Positions 18,997 to 26,587 of a DNA stretch of 64,000 nucleotides are shown piece after piece. The DNA is taken from NCBI RefSeq assembly GCF_019168305.1, contig NZ_JAHTBI010000079.1, positions 1 through 64,000 of the forward strand, in the 5' to 3' direction. The notes under the pieces are model-generated. The model was given only the letters and a program-made list of their open reading frames with translations, was not told the DNA's origin and did not search any database. Each line of letters starts with the position of its first letter. The stretch's first letter is position 1. Made by a program: the position numbers and the translations under genes. Source of the stretch: Pseudomonas aegrilactucae (lineage in GTDB: Bacteria > Pseudomonadota > Gammaproteobacteria > Pseudomonadales > Pseudomonadaceae).

Positions 18997-19947
18997 TCAG
19001 CTGGCGTAGATGCCTTGCATCAAGGCGTCGTGGCGGTTGGCAGGGTGCACGGTCATGCCGGGCAGCAGGTCGCGTGAGGAGTCCTGCAACGCGTCGACCA
19101 GCGCCTTGGCCACGTCGGACAGCGGGCTGGCGTAGGCCGATACCAGGCCGAAGTAGAACGGAATGCTGCATTCGATGGGGCGCACCACCACGCCTTCCAA
19201 CGGCACGCCGAATGCCGTGAACGGGTCGACCAGCGCCACACCCAGACCCACGCGCGCCATCTGCATGGCGATCAGCGAGGTGTTGGTGTCGAGGATGTGT
19301 TGCGGCGCCAGGCCTGCTGATTCGAACGCCTTGTCGATACGGCGGCGGAAGCGGTACGGGTTGGAGATGCTGATCAGGGTTTCGCCGGCCAGCTGCTCCA
19401 TGCCCAGCACCGCGTGGCTGGCCAGCGCTGCATCGGCGGGCAACACGGCCACGCAGGGGGCTTCGCCGATCCAGTGCAGGTCCAGGCCACGGTGTTCCAG
19501 CGGCAGGCTGACCACGCCCAGGTCGACGGTCTTGGACAGCACCGCCTGCACGGCGGCTTCGGGGGTCAGGCTCTGGATCTGCAGTTGCTGCGGACGCAGC
19601 GCTTGCGGCAGGCGTGCCAGGGCGGGCGGCAATAATCCCGCTGCCAGCGCCGGGGTGGCGACCAGGCGCAGGCTGAGGTTCTCGTCGCGGGCGATGTTCA
19701 CGGCGCGCTGGCGCACGTGTCGCACGCCTTGCAGAGCGCTCTCCACCTCGGCGGTCATCATGAAGGCCTTGTGCGTCGGCGTGACCTTGGGCCCGCTGCG
19801 CTCGAACAGGGCAAACCCCAGTTCCTGCTCCAGCTCCTGGATCAGGCGGGTGATCGTGGGTTGCGAGCGGCCGAGCATCTGCCCGGCACCGGTGACGCTG
19901 CCGGCGGACATGACGGCGGCAAAGGCTTCGAGTTGACGCAGGTCCAC
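18997..19947 (-). CDS. LysR-family transcriptional regulator
   Basis: A 316-residue regulator. The N-terminal helix-turn-helix (about 1-60) reads DLRQLEAFAAVMSAGSVTGAGQMLGRSQPTITRLIQELE, followed by a two-lobe effector-binding domain. A GTG start at 19947 follows an AGGAGGT ribosome site and starts the conserved helix; a longer ATG frame from 20010 adds a low-complexity leader. The gene is between the ten-gene operon (same strand) and a divergent cysteine desulfurase, so either could be its target. Effector unknown. Confidence 0.85.
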   Translation of the reverse strand: MDLRQLEAFAAVMSAGSVTGAGQMLGRSQPTITRLIQELEQELGFALFERSGPKVTPTHKAFMMTAEVESALQGVRHVRQRAVNIARDENLSLRLVATPALAAGLLPPALARLPQALRPQQLQIQSLTPEAAVQAVLSKTVDLGVVSLPLEHRGLDLHWIGEAPCVAVLPADAALASHAVLGMEQLAGETLISISNPYRFRRRIDKAFESAGLAPQHILDTNTSLIAMQMARVGLGVALVDPFTAFGVPLEGVVVRPIECSIPFYFGLVSAYASPLSDVAKALVDALQDSSRDLLPGMTVHPANRHDALMQGIYAS

Positions 19948-20194
19948 AGAACCTCCTGGTGATGGTGTGGGGAGCCGGTATTTATACCTGCCTGGCGCAG
20001 GACTGTTCACTAAAAAGCGCGCGCGTGAATTTTATTTCTATTAATGATCTTCATTGACGAATAGATTTTCTAACTGCATGTAAATAAGCGAACGATTGTC
20101 AAAAATTTTTCCCTCGATCCTCAGTAGCCTATCTGCAGCGCCGCACAGCGGCTGCCGGCCTTGCCTTCCACGTGCACAGAAAAAGACCACGACC
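19948..20194. promoter_or_regulatory. Divergent promoter region between LysR regulator and cysteine desulfurase
   Basis: A 247-bp region, strongly AT-rich at 20020-20120, between two divergent genes, the usual place for LysR binding. TTCTATTAATG lies at 20036-20046. Several T-N11-A pairs exist but none is distinctive enough to call a site. Confidence 0.45.
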
Positions 20195-21349
20195 ATGCCA
20201 AACGAACCGCTGTACCTCGACTACGCCGCCACCACGCCCGTTGATGATCGAGTCATTGAAGCCATGCTGGCGTGCCTTGGGCGCCAGGGCAATTTCGGCA
20301 ACCCTGCGTCCAGCGGGCATGGCTACGGCCAGGCTGCGCGCCAGGCCGTGGACCAGGCGCGACACCAGGTGGCGCGCCGGGTTGGCGCCAGCGTGGACAC
20401 GATCGTATGGACCTCGGGCGCGACCGAGTCGAACAACCTGGCGCTCAAGGGCATCGCCCAGGGTAGTGACGGCCGGCGTCGGCACCTGGTGACCAGTTGC
20501 CTGGAGCACAAAGCGGTGATCGACACAGCGCGTGAGCTGGAGCGCCTGGGGGTTGAGGTCACCTGGTTGAAGCCGGATGCACAGGGGTTGATCCAGCCCG
20601 AGGCGGTGCAGGCGGCCATGCGTGAAGACACCGTGCTGGTGTCGTTGATGTGGGTGAACAACGAGCTGGGCACCCTGACCGACATTGCCCGTATTGGCGA
20701 GCTGGTGCGTGCGCGGGGGGCGCTGCTGCATGTGGATGCGGCGCAGGCGGTGGGCAAGCTGGAGATCGACCTGAGCAGTCTTGCGGTGGACCTGATGTCG
20801 TTTTCGGCGCACAAGGTGTATGGCCCCAAGGGGATCGGTGCGTTGTACGTCGGCCCGCGCGCGCGCGCGATGCTGCAGGCGCAGATGCATGGTGGCGGGC
20901 ATGAAGGTGGGTTGCGTTCGGGCACGTTGCCCACGCATCAGATTGTGGGCATGGGGGCGGCGTTCGAGTTGGCGGCGGTGCATGGCGATGAGGAAAGCCG
21001 GCGCATCGAACAGCTGAGCCAGCGTTTGCGCGAGGGGTTGCTGGCGTTGCCGGGGGTCCGGCTGAATGGCTGTGCGCAGCAGCGCGTCGCGCATACCCTC
21101 AACCTGTGCATTACCCGCAGTGGGTTCAACAGTGCGCAGTTGGCGGGCAGCCTGGCGTTGTCGTCGACGTCGGCGTGCAACTCGGCCAGCAATGCGCCTT
21201 CGCATGTGCTGCTGGCGTTGGGGTTGGAGCCGGGGCAGGCGTTGAGCAGTGTGCGAGTGAGTGTGGGGCGCTATACCGAGGCGGCGGATGTGGAGCGAGC
21301 GATCGAGGTGTTCCGCACCGCGTTGCAAGCGCCTGCTTCGTTCTGGTGA
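20195..21349 (+). CDS. Cysteine desulfurase, IscS/NifS-like paralogue
   Basis: A 384-residue class-V PLP enzyme that takes sulfur from cysteine to a persulfide. Residues correspond to IscS: His105 (CLEHKAV), Asp181, the PLP lysine Lys207 in SFSAHKVYGPKG, and catalytic Cys328 in SSTSACNSAS. Length is about 20 residues shorter than IscS and the C-terminal IscU-binding tail is reduced. It stands alone, not in an isc or suf cluster, and diverges from a LysR gene. A role in a dedicated sulfur-transfer or cysteine-degradation pathway is inferred. The start at 20195 was chosen because residues before it do not look like family sequence. Confidence 0.85.
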   Translation: MPNEPLYLDYAATTPVDDRVIEAMLACLGRQGNFGNPASSGHGYGQAARQAVDQARHQVARRVGASVDTIVWTSGATESNNLALKGIAQGSDGRRRHLVTSCLEHKAVIDTARELERLGVEVTWLKPDAQGLIQPEAVQAAMREDTVLVSLMWVNNELGTLTDIARIGELVRARGALLHVDAAQAVGKLEIDLSSLAVDLMSFSAHKVYGPKGIGALYVGPRARAMLQAQMHGGGHEGGLRSGTLPTHQIVGMGAAFELAAVHGDEESRRIEQLSQRLREGLLALPGVRLNGCAQQRVAHTLNLCITRSGFNSAQLAGSLALSSTSACNSASNAPSHVLLALGLEPGQALSSVRVSVGRYTEAADVERAIEVFRTALQAPASFW

Positions 21350-21382
21350 ACGGGGTGGTGTATCAGCAACACCGCGTGTAGT

Positions 21383-22490
21383 GGTTTTGCTGCCGCTACG
21401 CGCCAGATCGCGAGCAAGCATGCTCCCACGGCCTTCGGCCAGAGGCGGCTCTTCGGCGTCTGCACCGAACTGCTTCTGGCCGGTAGGCCGTGGGAGCGGG
21501 CTTGACCCGCGAACGAGCGCGAAGCGGTCGCAAGGCCTGAATGCAGGGTGCATCAGACACACCGCGCATCGGTTTTACTGCCGCTACGCGCCAGATCGCG
21601 AGCAAGCATGCTCCCACGGCCTTCGGCCAGAGGCGGCTCTTCGGCGTCTGCACCGAACTGCTTCTGGCCGGTAGGCCGTGGGAGCGGGCTTGACCCGCGA
21701 ACGAGCGCGAAGCGGTCGCAAACCCTGAATGCACGGTGTACCAGACACACCGCATTCACCGGTTTTACTGCCGCTGCGCGCCAGATCGCGAGCAAGCATG
21801 CTCCTACGGCCTTCGGCCAGAGGCGGCTCTTCGGCGTCTGCACCGAACTGCTTCTGGCCGGTAGGCCGTGGGAGCTGGTCTTGCCAGCGAACGAGCGCGT
21901 AGCGGTCGAAAACCCTGAATGCACGGTGCACCAGGCACACCGCGTACACCGGTTTACTGCCGCTACGCGCCAGATCGCGAGCAAGCATGCTCCCACGGCC
22001 TTCGGCCAGAGGCGGCTCTTCGGCGTCTGCACCGAACTGCTTCTGGCCGGTAGGCCGTGGGAGCGGGCTTGACCCGCGAACGAGCGCGAAGCGGTCGCAG
22101 ACCCTGAATGCACGGTGCACCAGGCACACCGCGTGCACCGGTTTTACTGCCGCTACGCGCCAGATCGCGAGCAAGCATGCTCCTACGGCCTTCGGCCAGA
22201 GGCGGCTCTTCGGCGTCTGCACCGAACTGCTTCTGGCCGCCAGGCCGTGGGAGCTGGTCTTGCCAGCGAACGAGCGCATAGCGGTCGCAAGACTGAATGC
22301 ACGGTGCATCAGACACACCGCGTGCACCGGTTTTACTGCCGCTTTGCGCCAGTTCGCGGGCAAGCCAGCCCCCACGCCCTACGGGCAGAAGCTGGTCAGC
22401 GATGCATGCAAAAATCCGCTTCTGGCCGGCAGGCCGTGGGAGCTGGCTTGCCAGCGAACGAGCGCGTAGCGGTCGAAAACCCTAGATGGC
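21383..22490. repeat. Tandem array of six REP-pair (BIME) units, period about 189 bp
   Basis: The landmark TGCCGCT(A/G/T)(C/T)GCG recurs at 21390, 21579, 21769, 21958, 22148 and 22337. Each unit has a left REP (CGCGAGCAAGCATGCTCC), a spacer of about 60 bp (TTCGGCCAGAGGCGGCTC...CTTCTGGCC), an inverted right REP (GTGGGAGCGGGCTTGACCCG) and a linker with a GGTGCAC...GTGCACC hairpin. Units 1-5 are nearly identical; unit 6 has a diverged left REP and spacer. Right-REP stems are GCGGG/CCCGC in units 1, 2 and 4 and GCTGG/CCAGC in units 3, 5 and 6, so pairing is kept. Long frames crossing the array on both strands are by-products of the repeat period. Confidence 0.92.
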
Positions 22491-22687
22491 CTGCACAGTT
22501 TAACGGCCGCACCTCTTAAGTAGTAAATCCCCCACCCCGCCTGACCTTCTTTGGTACTGCCACACCCCCGGCGCGCTTGACCTGCAAGCGCCGCCCTCGC
22601 GATGCTTGCCGCAGCAAAGCCCCAACCCATAACAACAATAACAAATGAATGGCGCGGCACAGCGCCACTCGGACAAGGAGTTCGCCG

Positions 22688-23092
22688 ATGCTTGGCTACT
22701 ATGCGCAGTACAGCACCGAATACATCACCACCCTGATGATCGTCACCACGCTGTTTTTCGCTTTGCCTATCTTCATCGCCCCGCTCACCTGGGCCCGCGC
22801 CATGCGCTGGACCATTCCCGAACATCAGCACCTGGCCATCTACTTCGGCCGCTGCCTGGGGGCGTTCATCCTGGTGGTTGAAATTGCCATGCTGCGTTCG
22901 GCCACCACTGGCACCAGTTTCAGCTATGCGTTCGACATTCTGTTCGTGGTGTTTACCTTGATGTTCGTGGTGCATGTATACGGCGCGATCAAAGGTATCC
23001 AGCCGATTACCGAAACCCTGGAAATCGGCTTGTGGATGATGCTGTTGGTGCTGAACATCCTGTTCTATCCCGCCACCAGCATCACCCTATGA
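22688..23092 (+). CDS. Uncharacterised four-helix inner-membrane protein
   Basis: A 134-residue protein with four predicted helices: TTLMIVTTLFFALPIFIA, LGAFILVVEIAMLR, ILFVVFTLMFVVHVYGAI and LWMMLLVLNILFYPA. The ATG at 22688 follows AAGGAGTTCGCCG, a good ribosome site. I do not recognise a family. It lies alone between the REP array and a convergent permease gene. Confidence 0.75.
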   Translation: MLGYYAQYSTEYITTLMIVTTLFFALPIFIAPLTWARAMRWTIPEHQHLAIYFGRCLGAFILVVEIAMLRSATTGTSFSYAFDILFVVFTLMFVVHVYGAIKGIQPITETLEIGLWMMLLVLNILFYPATSITL

Positions 23093-23105
23093 CACGCCTG
23101 GTCGG

Positions 23106-24482
23106 TCAGTTGCCCGCGTAGCCAACCGCTTTGTCGGCCAGCCAATTGCGCCGCACGAAATAGGCCCCAACCACCAGCACGACCGTAGAGCTGATGAACC
23201 AGAGCTGGAAGCGCGACGCGGGGTCGAACGCCTGGCTGCCGATCACGCCCAGCAGCGCCAGCAGCGCGACGATATTGGCGTACGGGAAGAACCACGCGCG
23301 GAACGCCTTGGGGTCAACCGGTTCGTGGCGGGTTTTCCAGCGCATGGCCAGGTGCGCAATGATGATGAAGATCCACACGATCATCACGAAGGTGCCGCTG
23401 CTTTTGGCCAGCGTCATGAACAGGTCGCCGCCGCTCACGAAGTGCACCGTCAGAATGGTCAGGCAGATGCACAGGCTGAGCAGCAGCGCATTGAGCGGCA
23501 CACCCTTGGGCGTGGTGCGCGAGAACAGCTTGGGCGCGTGCCCACGTTGGCTGAGCGAGAACAGCATGCGCGAGTTGGAGAACATGAACGAGTTCATCAC
23601 CGACATGAACGAGACGAACAGCACGATCTTCATCGCGACCGCAGCGCCACCGAACCCGGCCAGGGTAAACAGCGACACATACGGCGATGCCAGGTTGGCC
23701 TTGTCGGTCCAGGGCAGGCACAGGATCAGGATCGACACGGAGCCGACGTAGAACAGCATCACGCGCAGGATCACGCTCTTGATTGCCCGGATCACGTTCT
23801 TGCGCGGGTTCTCCGACTCGCCGGCCGCCACGGCGGCGATTTCGCTGCCGCCCAGCGAGAAGATAACCACGATCACCCCCGCCATCACCGGCGACAGGCC
23901 ATTGGGCATGAAGCCGTCGTGCGCGGTCAGGTTGACCAGGCCCGGGGACGGTATGTCGCTGTGCAGGCCGAGCAGAATCGAGAGGCCCAGCAGCATGAAG
24001 ATCACGATGGTCGCGACCTTCATCGCAGCCAGCCAGTACTCCACTTCGGCGAACGACCGGACCGAGTAGGCATTGCTCGCCATCAGCGTCACCAGCATGA
24101 GGAACGCGCCGGCCCAGATGGGCAGCCACGGCAGAAAGTCATGCAGGATGGCGCCCAGCAGCACCGCTTCGAGGGTGATGGTCATCATCGACTTGAACCA
24201 GTACAGCCAGCCGACCGTAAAGCCTGCCCATTCGCCCAGGTACATATTGGCGTAGGTCGAGAACGAGCCCGCGTCGGGCGTGCGGCAGGCCATTTCGCCG
24301 AGCATGAACATCACCAGGGTGACCACCACGCCGCCGATGAAGTACGACAGGATGGCGGCCGGCCCGGCCGAGGCGATCAGTGAGCCGGAGCCCATGAAGA
24401 GCCCCGCACCGATTACCCCGCCCAGGGCGATCATGGTGATGTGACGTTGTTTCAGGCTTTGCTTGAGACTGTTGGTTTGCAT
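23106..24482 (-). CDS. Amino-acid permease (APC superfamily, AAT family)
   Basis: A 458-residue inner-membrane transporter with about 12 helices. The N-terminal motif KQRHITMIALGGVIGAGLFMGSGSLI is diagnostic of the AAT family (AroP, GabP, ProY relatives). Further family blocks include GEMACRTPDAGSFSTYAN and FSLGGSEIAAVAAGESENPRKNVIRAI. It should be a proton-coupled importer; the amino acid carried is not decided by sequence. The start at 24482 follows GAGAGG with good spacing and gives the family N-terminus; the longer frame has a non-family leader. Confidence 0.85.
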   Translation of the reverse strand: MQTNSLKQSLKQRHITMIALGGVIGAGLFMGSGSLIASAGPAAILSYFIGGVVVTLVMFMLGEMACRTPDAGSFSTYANMYLGEWAGFTVGWLYWFKSMMTITLEAVLLGAILHDFLPWLPIWAGAFLMLVTLMASNAYSVRSFAEVEYWLAAMKVATIVIFMLLGLSILLGLHSDIPSPGLVNLTAHDGFMPNGLSPVMAGVIVVIFSLGGSEIAAVAAGESENPRKNVIRAIKSVILRVMLFYVGSVSILILCLPWTDKANLASPYVSLFTLAGFGGAAVAMKIVLFVSFMSVMNSFMFSNSRMLFSLSQRGHAPKLFSRTTPKGVPLNALLLSLCICLTILTVHFVSGGDLFMTLAKSSGTFVMIVWIFIIIAHLAMRWKTRHEPVDPKAFRAWFFPYANIVALLALLGVIGSQAFDPASRFQLWFISSTVVLVVGAYFVRRNWLADKAVGYAGN

Positions 24483-24862
24483 TTGCTTGACCTCTCTTAT
24501 TATTGGGAGGAGTCGACAAGGTGCCGGTGTGCGAGATGGCTCGCCGCACTCGGAAAATGTCGTCCCCCAACACAGGCAACGTCTTGTGCCTGCGTCCACG
24601 CGCTGCAGCCTTTTTTCTAGGCAATGGCTATCAGGGTTGCACCTTGGACGGCAGGGCCTGGTAGCTCAAGCGAATTCTGAGCACAACATCCTGCATTTTT
24701 TTCCTGAGGGCGCTGTTGCAGACGGGTGCCGGCCCCAGGAACGCCGCAAAACCCTGTGGGAGCTGGCTTGCCAGCGAACGAGCGCGAAGCGGTCGCGGCC
24801 CCTGCGCGCAGTGGAGAGCAACGACCAAGTCGCCGCCCTCCCCTGCGCCGTGCAGCGTGCTG
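24483..24862. other. Intergenic region with one REP element
   Basis: About 380 bp between the permease start and the DUF3077 stop. It holds the permease promoter region and a single REP at 24754-24799 (GTGGGAGCTGGCTTGCCAGC core followed by GAACGAGCGCGAAGCGGTCG). No gene is supported. Confidence 0.6.
24754..24799 (+). repeat. REP element
   Basis: The GTGGGAGCTGGCTTGCCAGC core forms a GCTGG/CCAGC hairpin and is followed by the GAGCGCGAAGCGGTCG tail also seen in the tandem array. Confidence 0.85.
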
Positions 24863-25153
24863 CTAGTCGGTGAGCATGGCGTGCGCCACGTCCTCGACCA
24901 GGGCCTTGGACATGCCGCTGAGGTAATGCGCGGCCCACACCAGCGAACCGTCTTGCTGGATGCCGGCTTGCAGGGTGAGTTTGTACACGCAGCTCATGAG
25001 CATGGCGGCTTGTTCCAATGCGAAGTCCGCAGAGTGGCCGGGCTGCACGCGGAACAGGCGTTCGGCGCTTGAGCCCGTGTCGCCTTCACCGAAGGTGCCG
25101 ACGCCGATGGTTTTGGTGGTGTTGGTGGCAGGTGCAATCGAATCCTTGTTCAT
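24863..25153 (-). CDS. DUF3077 family small protein
   Basis: A 96-residue protein, MNKDSIAPATNTTKTIGVG at the N-terminus, then FRVQPGHSADFALEQAAMLMSCVYKLTLQAG and WAAHYLSGMSKALVEDVAHAM. The F-V-G-DAL-QAS-L pattern matches DUF3077, a Pseudomonas family of unknown function, often in several copies. A GGAGAG ribosome site precedes the ATG. No signal peptide or membrane helix is seen. Confidence 0.7.
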   Translation of the reverse strand: MNKDSIAPATNTTKTIGVGTFGEGDTGSSAERLFRVQPGHSADFALEQAAMLMSCVYKLTLQAGIQQDGSLVWAAHYLSGMSKALVEDVAHAMLTD

Positions 25154-25241
25154 CCGAAACTCTCCTGGCGTTTGCCAATTTCAGGAGGTGTGGGGGCTGG
25201 GCTGCCTGTAGGCTGCACTGGCACGCAAGAGCGCCGCATAA

Positions 25242-25288
25242 CCTTGTGGGAGCTGGCTTGCCAGCGAACGACCGCAACGCGGTCGCAG
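25242..25288 (+). repeat. REP element
   Basis: GTGGGAGCTGGCTTGCCAGC core followed by an exact CGACCGC/GCGGTCG hairpin. It lies between the DUF3077 gene and the DUF6124-like gene. Confidence 0.85.
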
Positions 25289-25310
25289 ATCCCCCAAGCC
25301 CCCCACCCTA

Positions 25311-25538
25311 TCAATGCGTGCGCTGAACCCGGCTCAACACCATTTCCACCAACCCGCGCGCGTGCTCGAGCTCATGCACGGCCGTGAGGCTCAGCATCTG
25401 CTGGGGTGTTCGGGAATAGAGCGCGGCCGCCTGCTGCGACACGGTCTGGGCGCAGAGCAGGTATTCGGAGAGCTGGATGAGGATGTCTTCGAGGGAGTGG
25501 GTGGCGTGGTGCGGTGGGTCTGGGACGATTTTTAGCAT
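25311..25538 (-). CDS. Small Pseudomonas protein, DUF6124/DUF3077-like
   Basis: A 75-residue protein starting MLKIVPDPPHHATHSLEDIL, an opening shared by a large set of short Pseudomonas proteins of unknown function. The rest is helical (QAAALYSRTPQQMLSLTAVHELEHARGLVEMVL). GGAG sits 7-8 bases before the ATG at 25538. Its frame stays open 47 codons upstream through a repeated leader-like element that is probably untranslated. Confidence 0.65.
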   Translation of the reverse strand: MLKIVPDPPHHATHSLEDILIQLSEYLLCAQTVSQQAAALYSRTPQQMLSLTAVHELEHARGLVEMVLSRVQRTH

Positions 25539-25720
25539 GACGATCTCCAACACTGGTGGAGCCGCCACAGACCCGCTGTCAATCAGAAAGGTGGCAGCTG
25601 TACGCGGGTTGACAGACCGAGAGCATTGGAACCCGGCGCACACGAGTGTGCCCCACGCACAGCCGCCATAAAGCGACACACGCAGAACAATGCTCGTCGG
25701 TCTGTCAAAACCGGTCGTTG
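25539..25720 (-). promoter_or_regulatory. Leader of the DUF6124-like gene containing a long inverted repeat
   Basis: Arms at 25609-25628 and 25688-25708 are complementary apart from one extra base (TTGACAGACCGA...GCATTG). They enclose about 59 nt. The left part, AGGTGGCAGCTGTACGCGGGTTGACAGACCGAG on reading 25589-25621, recurs in changed form at 26471-26501. Read on the minus strand it is the 5' leader of the small gene. The rest of the gap to 25887 shows nothing else except a tRNA-like fragment. Confidence 0.5.
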
Positions 25721-25842
25721 AATGGGCAACGACGGAGGGAGCCTAGTCGGCTGACAGAGCCGGCGCAATGGCTGGCGTGCGGCGGGAGTATGATTGGGAA
25801 AGGGACTACAGGGAATAGGGAAAATCTGAGGTTTAGATGTTA

Positions 25843-25857
25843 CGGATTGCAAATCCG
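25843..25857 (+). other. tRNA-Cys anticodon-arm-like fragment
   Basis: CGGATTGCAAATCCG is identical to the anticodon stem-loop of bacterial tRNA-Cys(GCA). Flanks resemble a decayed tRNA only loosely and no acceptor stem pairs, so no functional tRNA is claimed. Confidence 0.4.
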
Positions 25858-25887
25858 CGTCAGAACGGCTCGTTCGCGAGCAAAGAT

Positions 25888-26253
25888 TTAGTCAGTTGGC
25901 TGATAAGCGAGAATCGCCATCGCCAACTGCATATCGTCCTCAGGAGTGACCGGGCGAGTAGCTCGTAGTGCTGACAATGCTGCCTGCAGTTCTACGCCCA
26001 GAATATCGCCATTGCTTGCCACGAAGGCAGCGGCGTCGTTACGAGCGTCAATGATCTTTTGATCGTTGTTGTTGCTGCTATTTCGGGTGCTGATTTGGCT
26101 GTCCTCGGTCGCCGTGACGGGGTATAGCGTCACAGCCAGCGACGACGAAACGATGACCCCGAAGAACGTGGGTTCCACGGCGCGTCCATCCACGGCTTGG
26201 GCGGACAGGGTGTAGGAAAAACTGAGCACAATTGTCGCTATAAGCTTGCGCAC
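25888..26253 (-). CDS. DUF2388 family exported protein
   Basis: A 121-residue protein. GTG start (read MRKLIATIVLSFSYTLSAQA) gives a clean signal peptide and follows GGGAG with 8-base spacing; the longer ATG frame adds an unlikely leader. The C-terminal ARNDAAAFVASNGDILGVELQAALSALR and DMQLAMAILAY are the DUF2388 signature. Probably periplasmic; function unknown. Confidence 0.72.
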   Translation of the reverse strand: MRKLIATIVLSFSYTLSAQAVDGRAVEPTFFGVIVSSSLAVTLYPVTATEDSQISTRNSSNNNDQKIIDARNDAAAFVASNGDILGVELQAALSALRATRPVTPEDDMQLAMAILAYQPTD

Positions 26254-26587
26254 CTGCTCGCTCCCTGCGTTAGTCAGATCGTCGAAAAAGCAATGTACGC
26301 GCATTCTTACGAAGTATCGACTGGAGGAGTATCAGAGGGCGAAATCAGATAAATCGCGGCCAGACGCTCACCATTGCGAACCACAGCCCGCCAAGGCCTG
26401 CTGTTACATGATTTGGCACAGATCAGCCGATCGGGGACTAACAAAAAACTGCTACCTATCAAGTAGGTGGCAGCGCTACGTAGGTTTACAGACCGAGCAC
26501 TCTAGGACTGGCACGTAGGACCGTTCCTTCCTCTGCGTAAGATCATGCGTTAGAGTCAATGGCAATACGCCATGCTAAGGACGCGAG
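26254..26587. other. Intergenic region between DUF2388 and EVE-HNH genes
   Basis: About 334 bp, lower in GC than the surroundings. It holds a second copy of the leader-like element (26463-26510) and a minus-strand terminator. No gene is supported. The EVE-HNH promoter must lie at its right end. Confidence 0.5.
26443..26476 (-). terminator. Minus-strand terminator beside the second leader-like element
   Basis: On the minus strand CTGCCACCTA and TAGGTAGCAG pair with one mismatch around CTTGA, followed by TTTTTTG. It would end a short transcript starting in the leader-like element at 26463-26520, so a small RNA is possible. Confidence 0.6.

Noticed and set aside
21548..22375. Overlapping long frames on both strands across the REP array
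   Set aside because: The repeat period of about 189 bp is close to a multiple of three, so any stop-free unit gives long periodic frames (FGVCTELLLAG-type repeats); not proteins.
21383..22490. CRISPR array
   Set aside because: Repeat units are 189 bp with internal inverted REPs and conserved spacers; no short direct repeats with unique spacers and no cas genes in the window.
25539..25679. N-terminal extension of the DUF6124-like protein through the upstream open frame
   Set aside because: The frame crosses the repeated leader and inverted repeat; a good ribosome site and family start are at 25538.
25843..25880. Functional tRNA-Cys gene
   Set aside because: Only the anticodon arm fits; acceptor, D and T arms do not pair.
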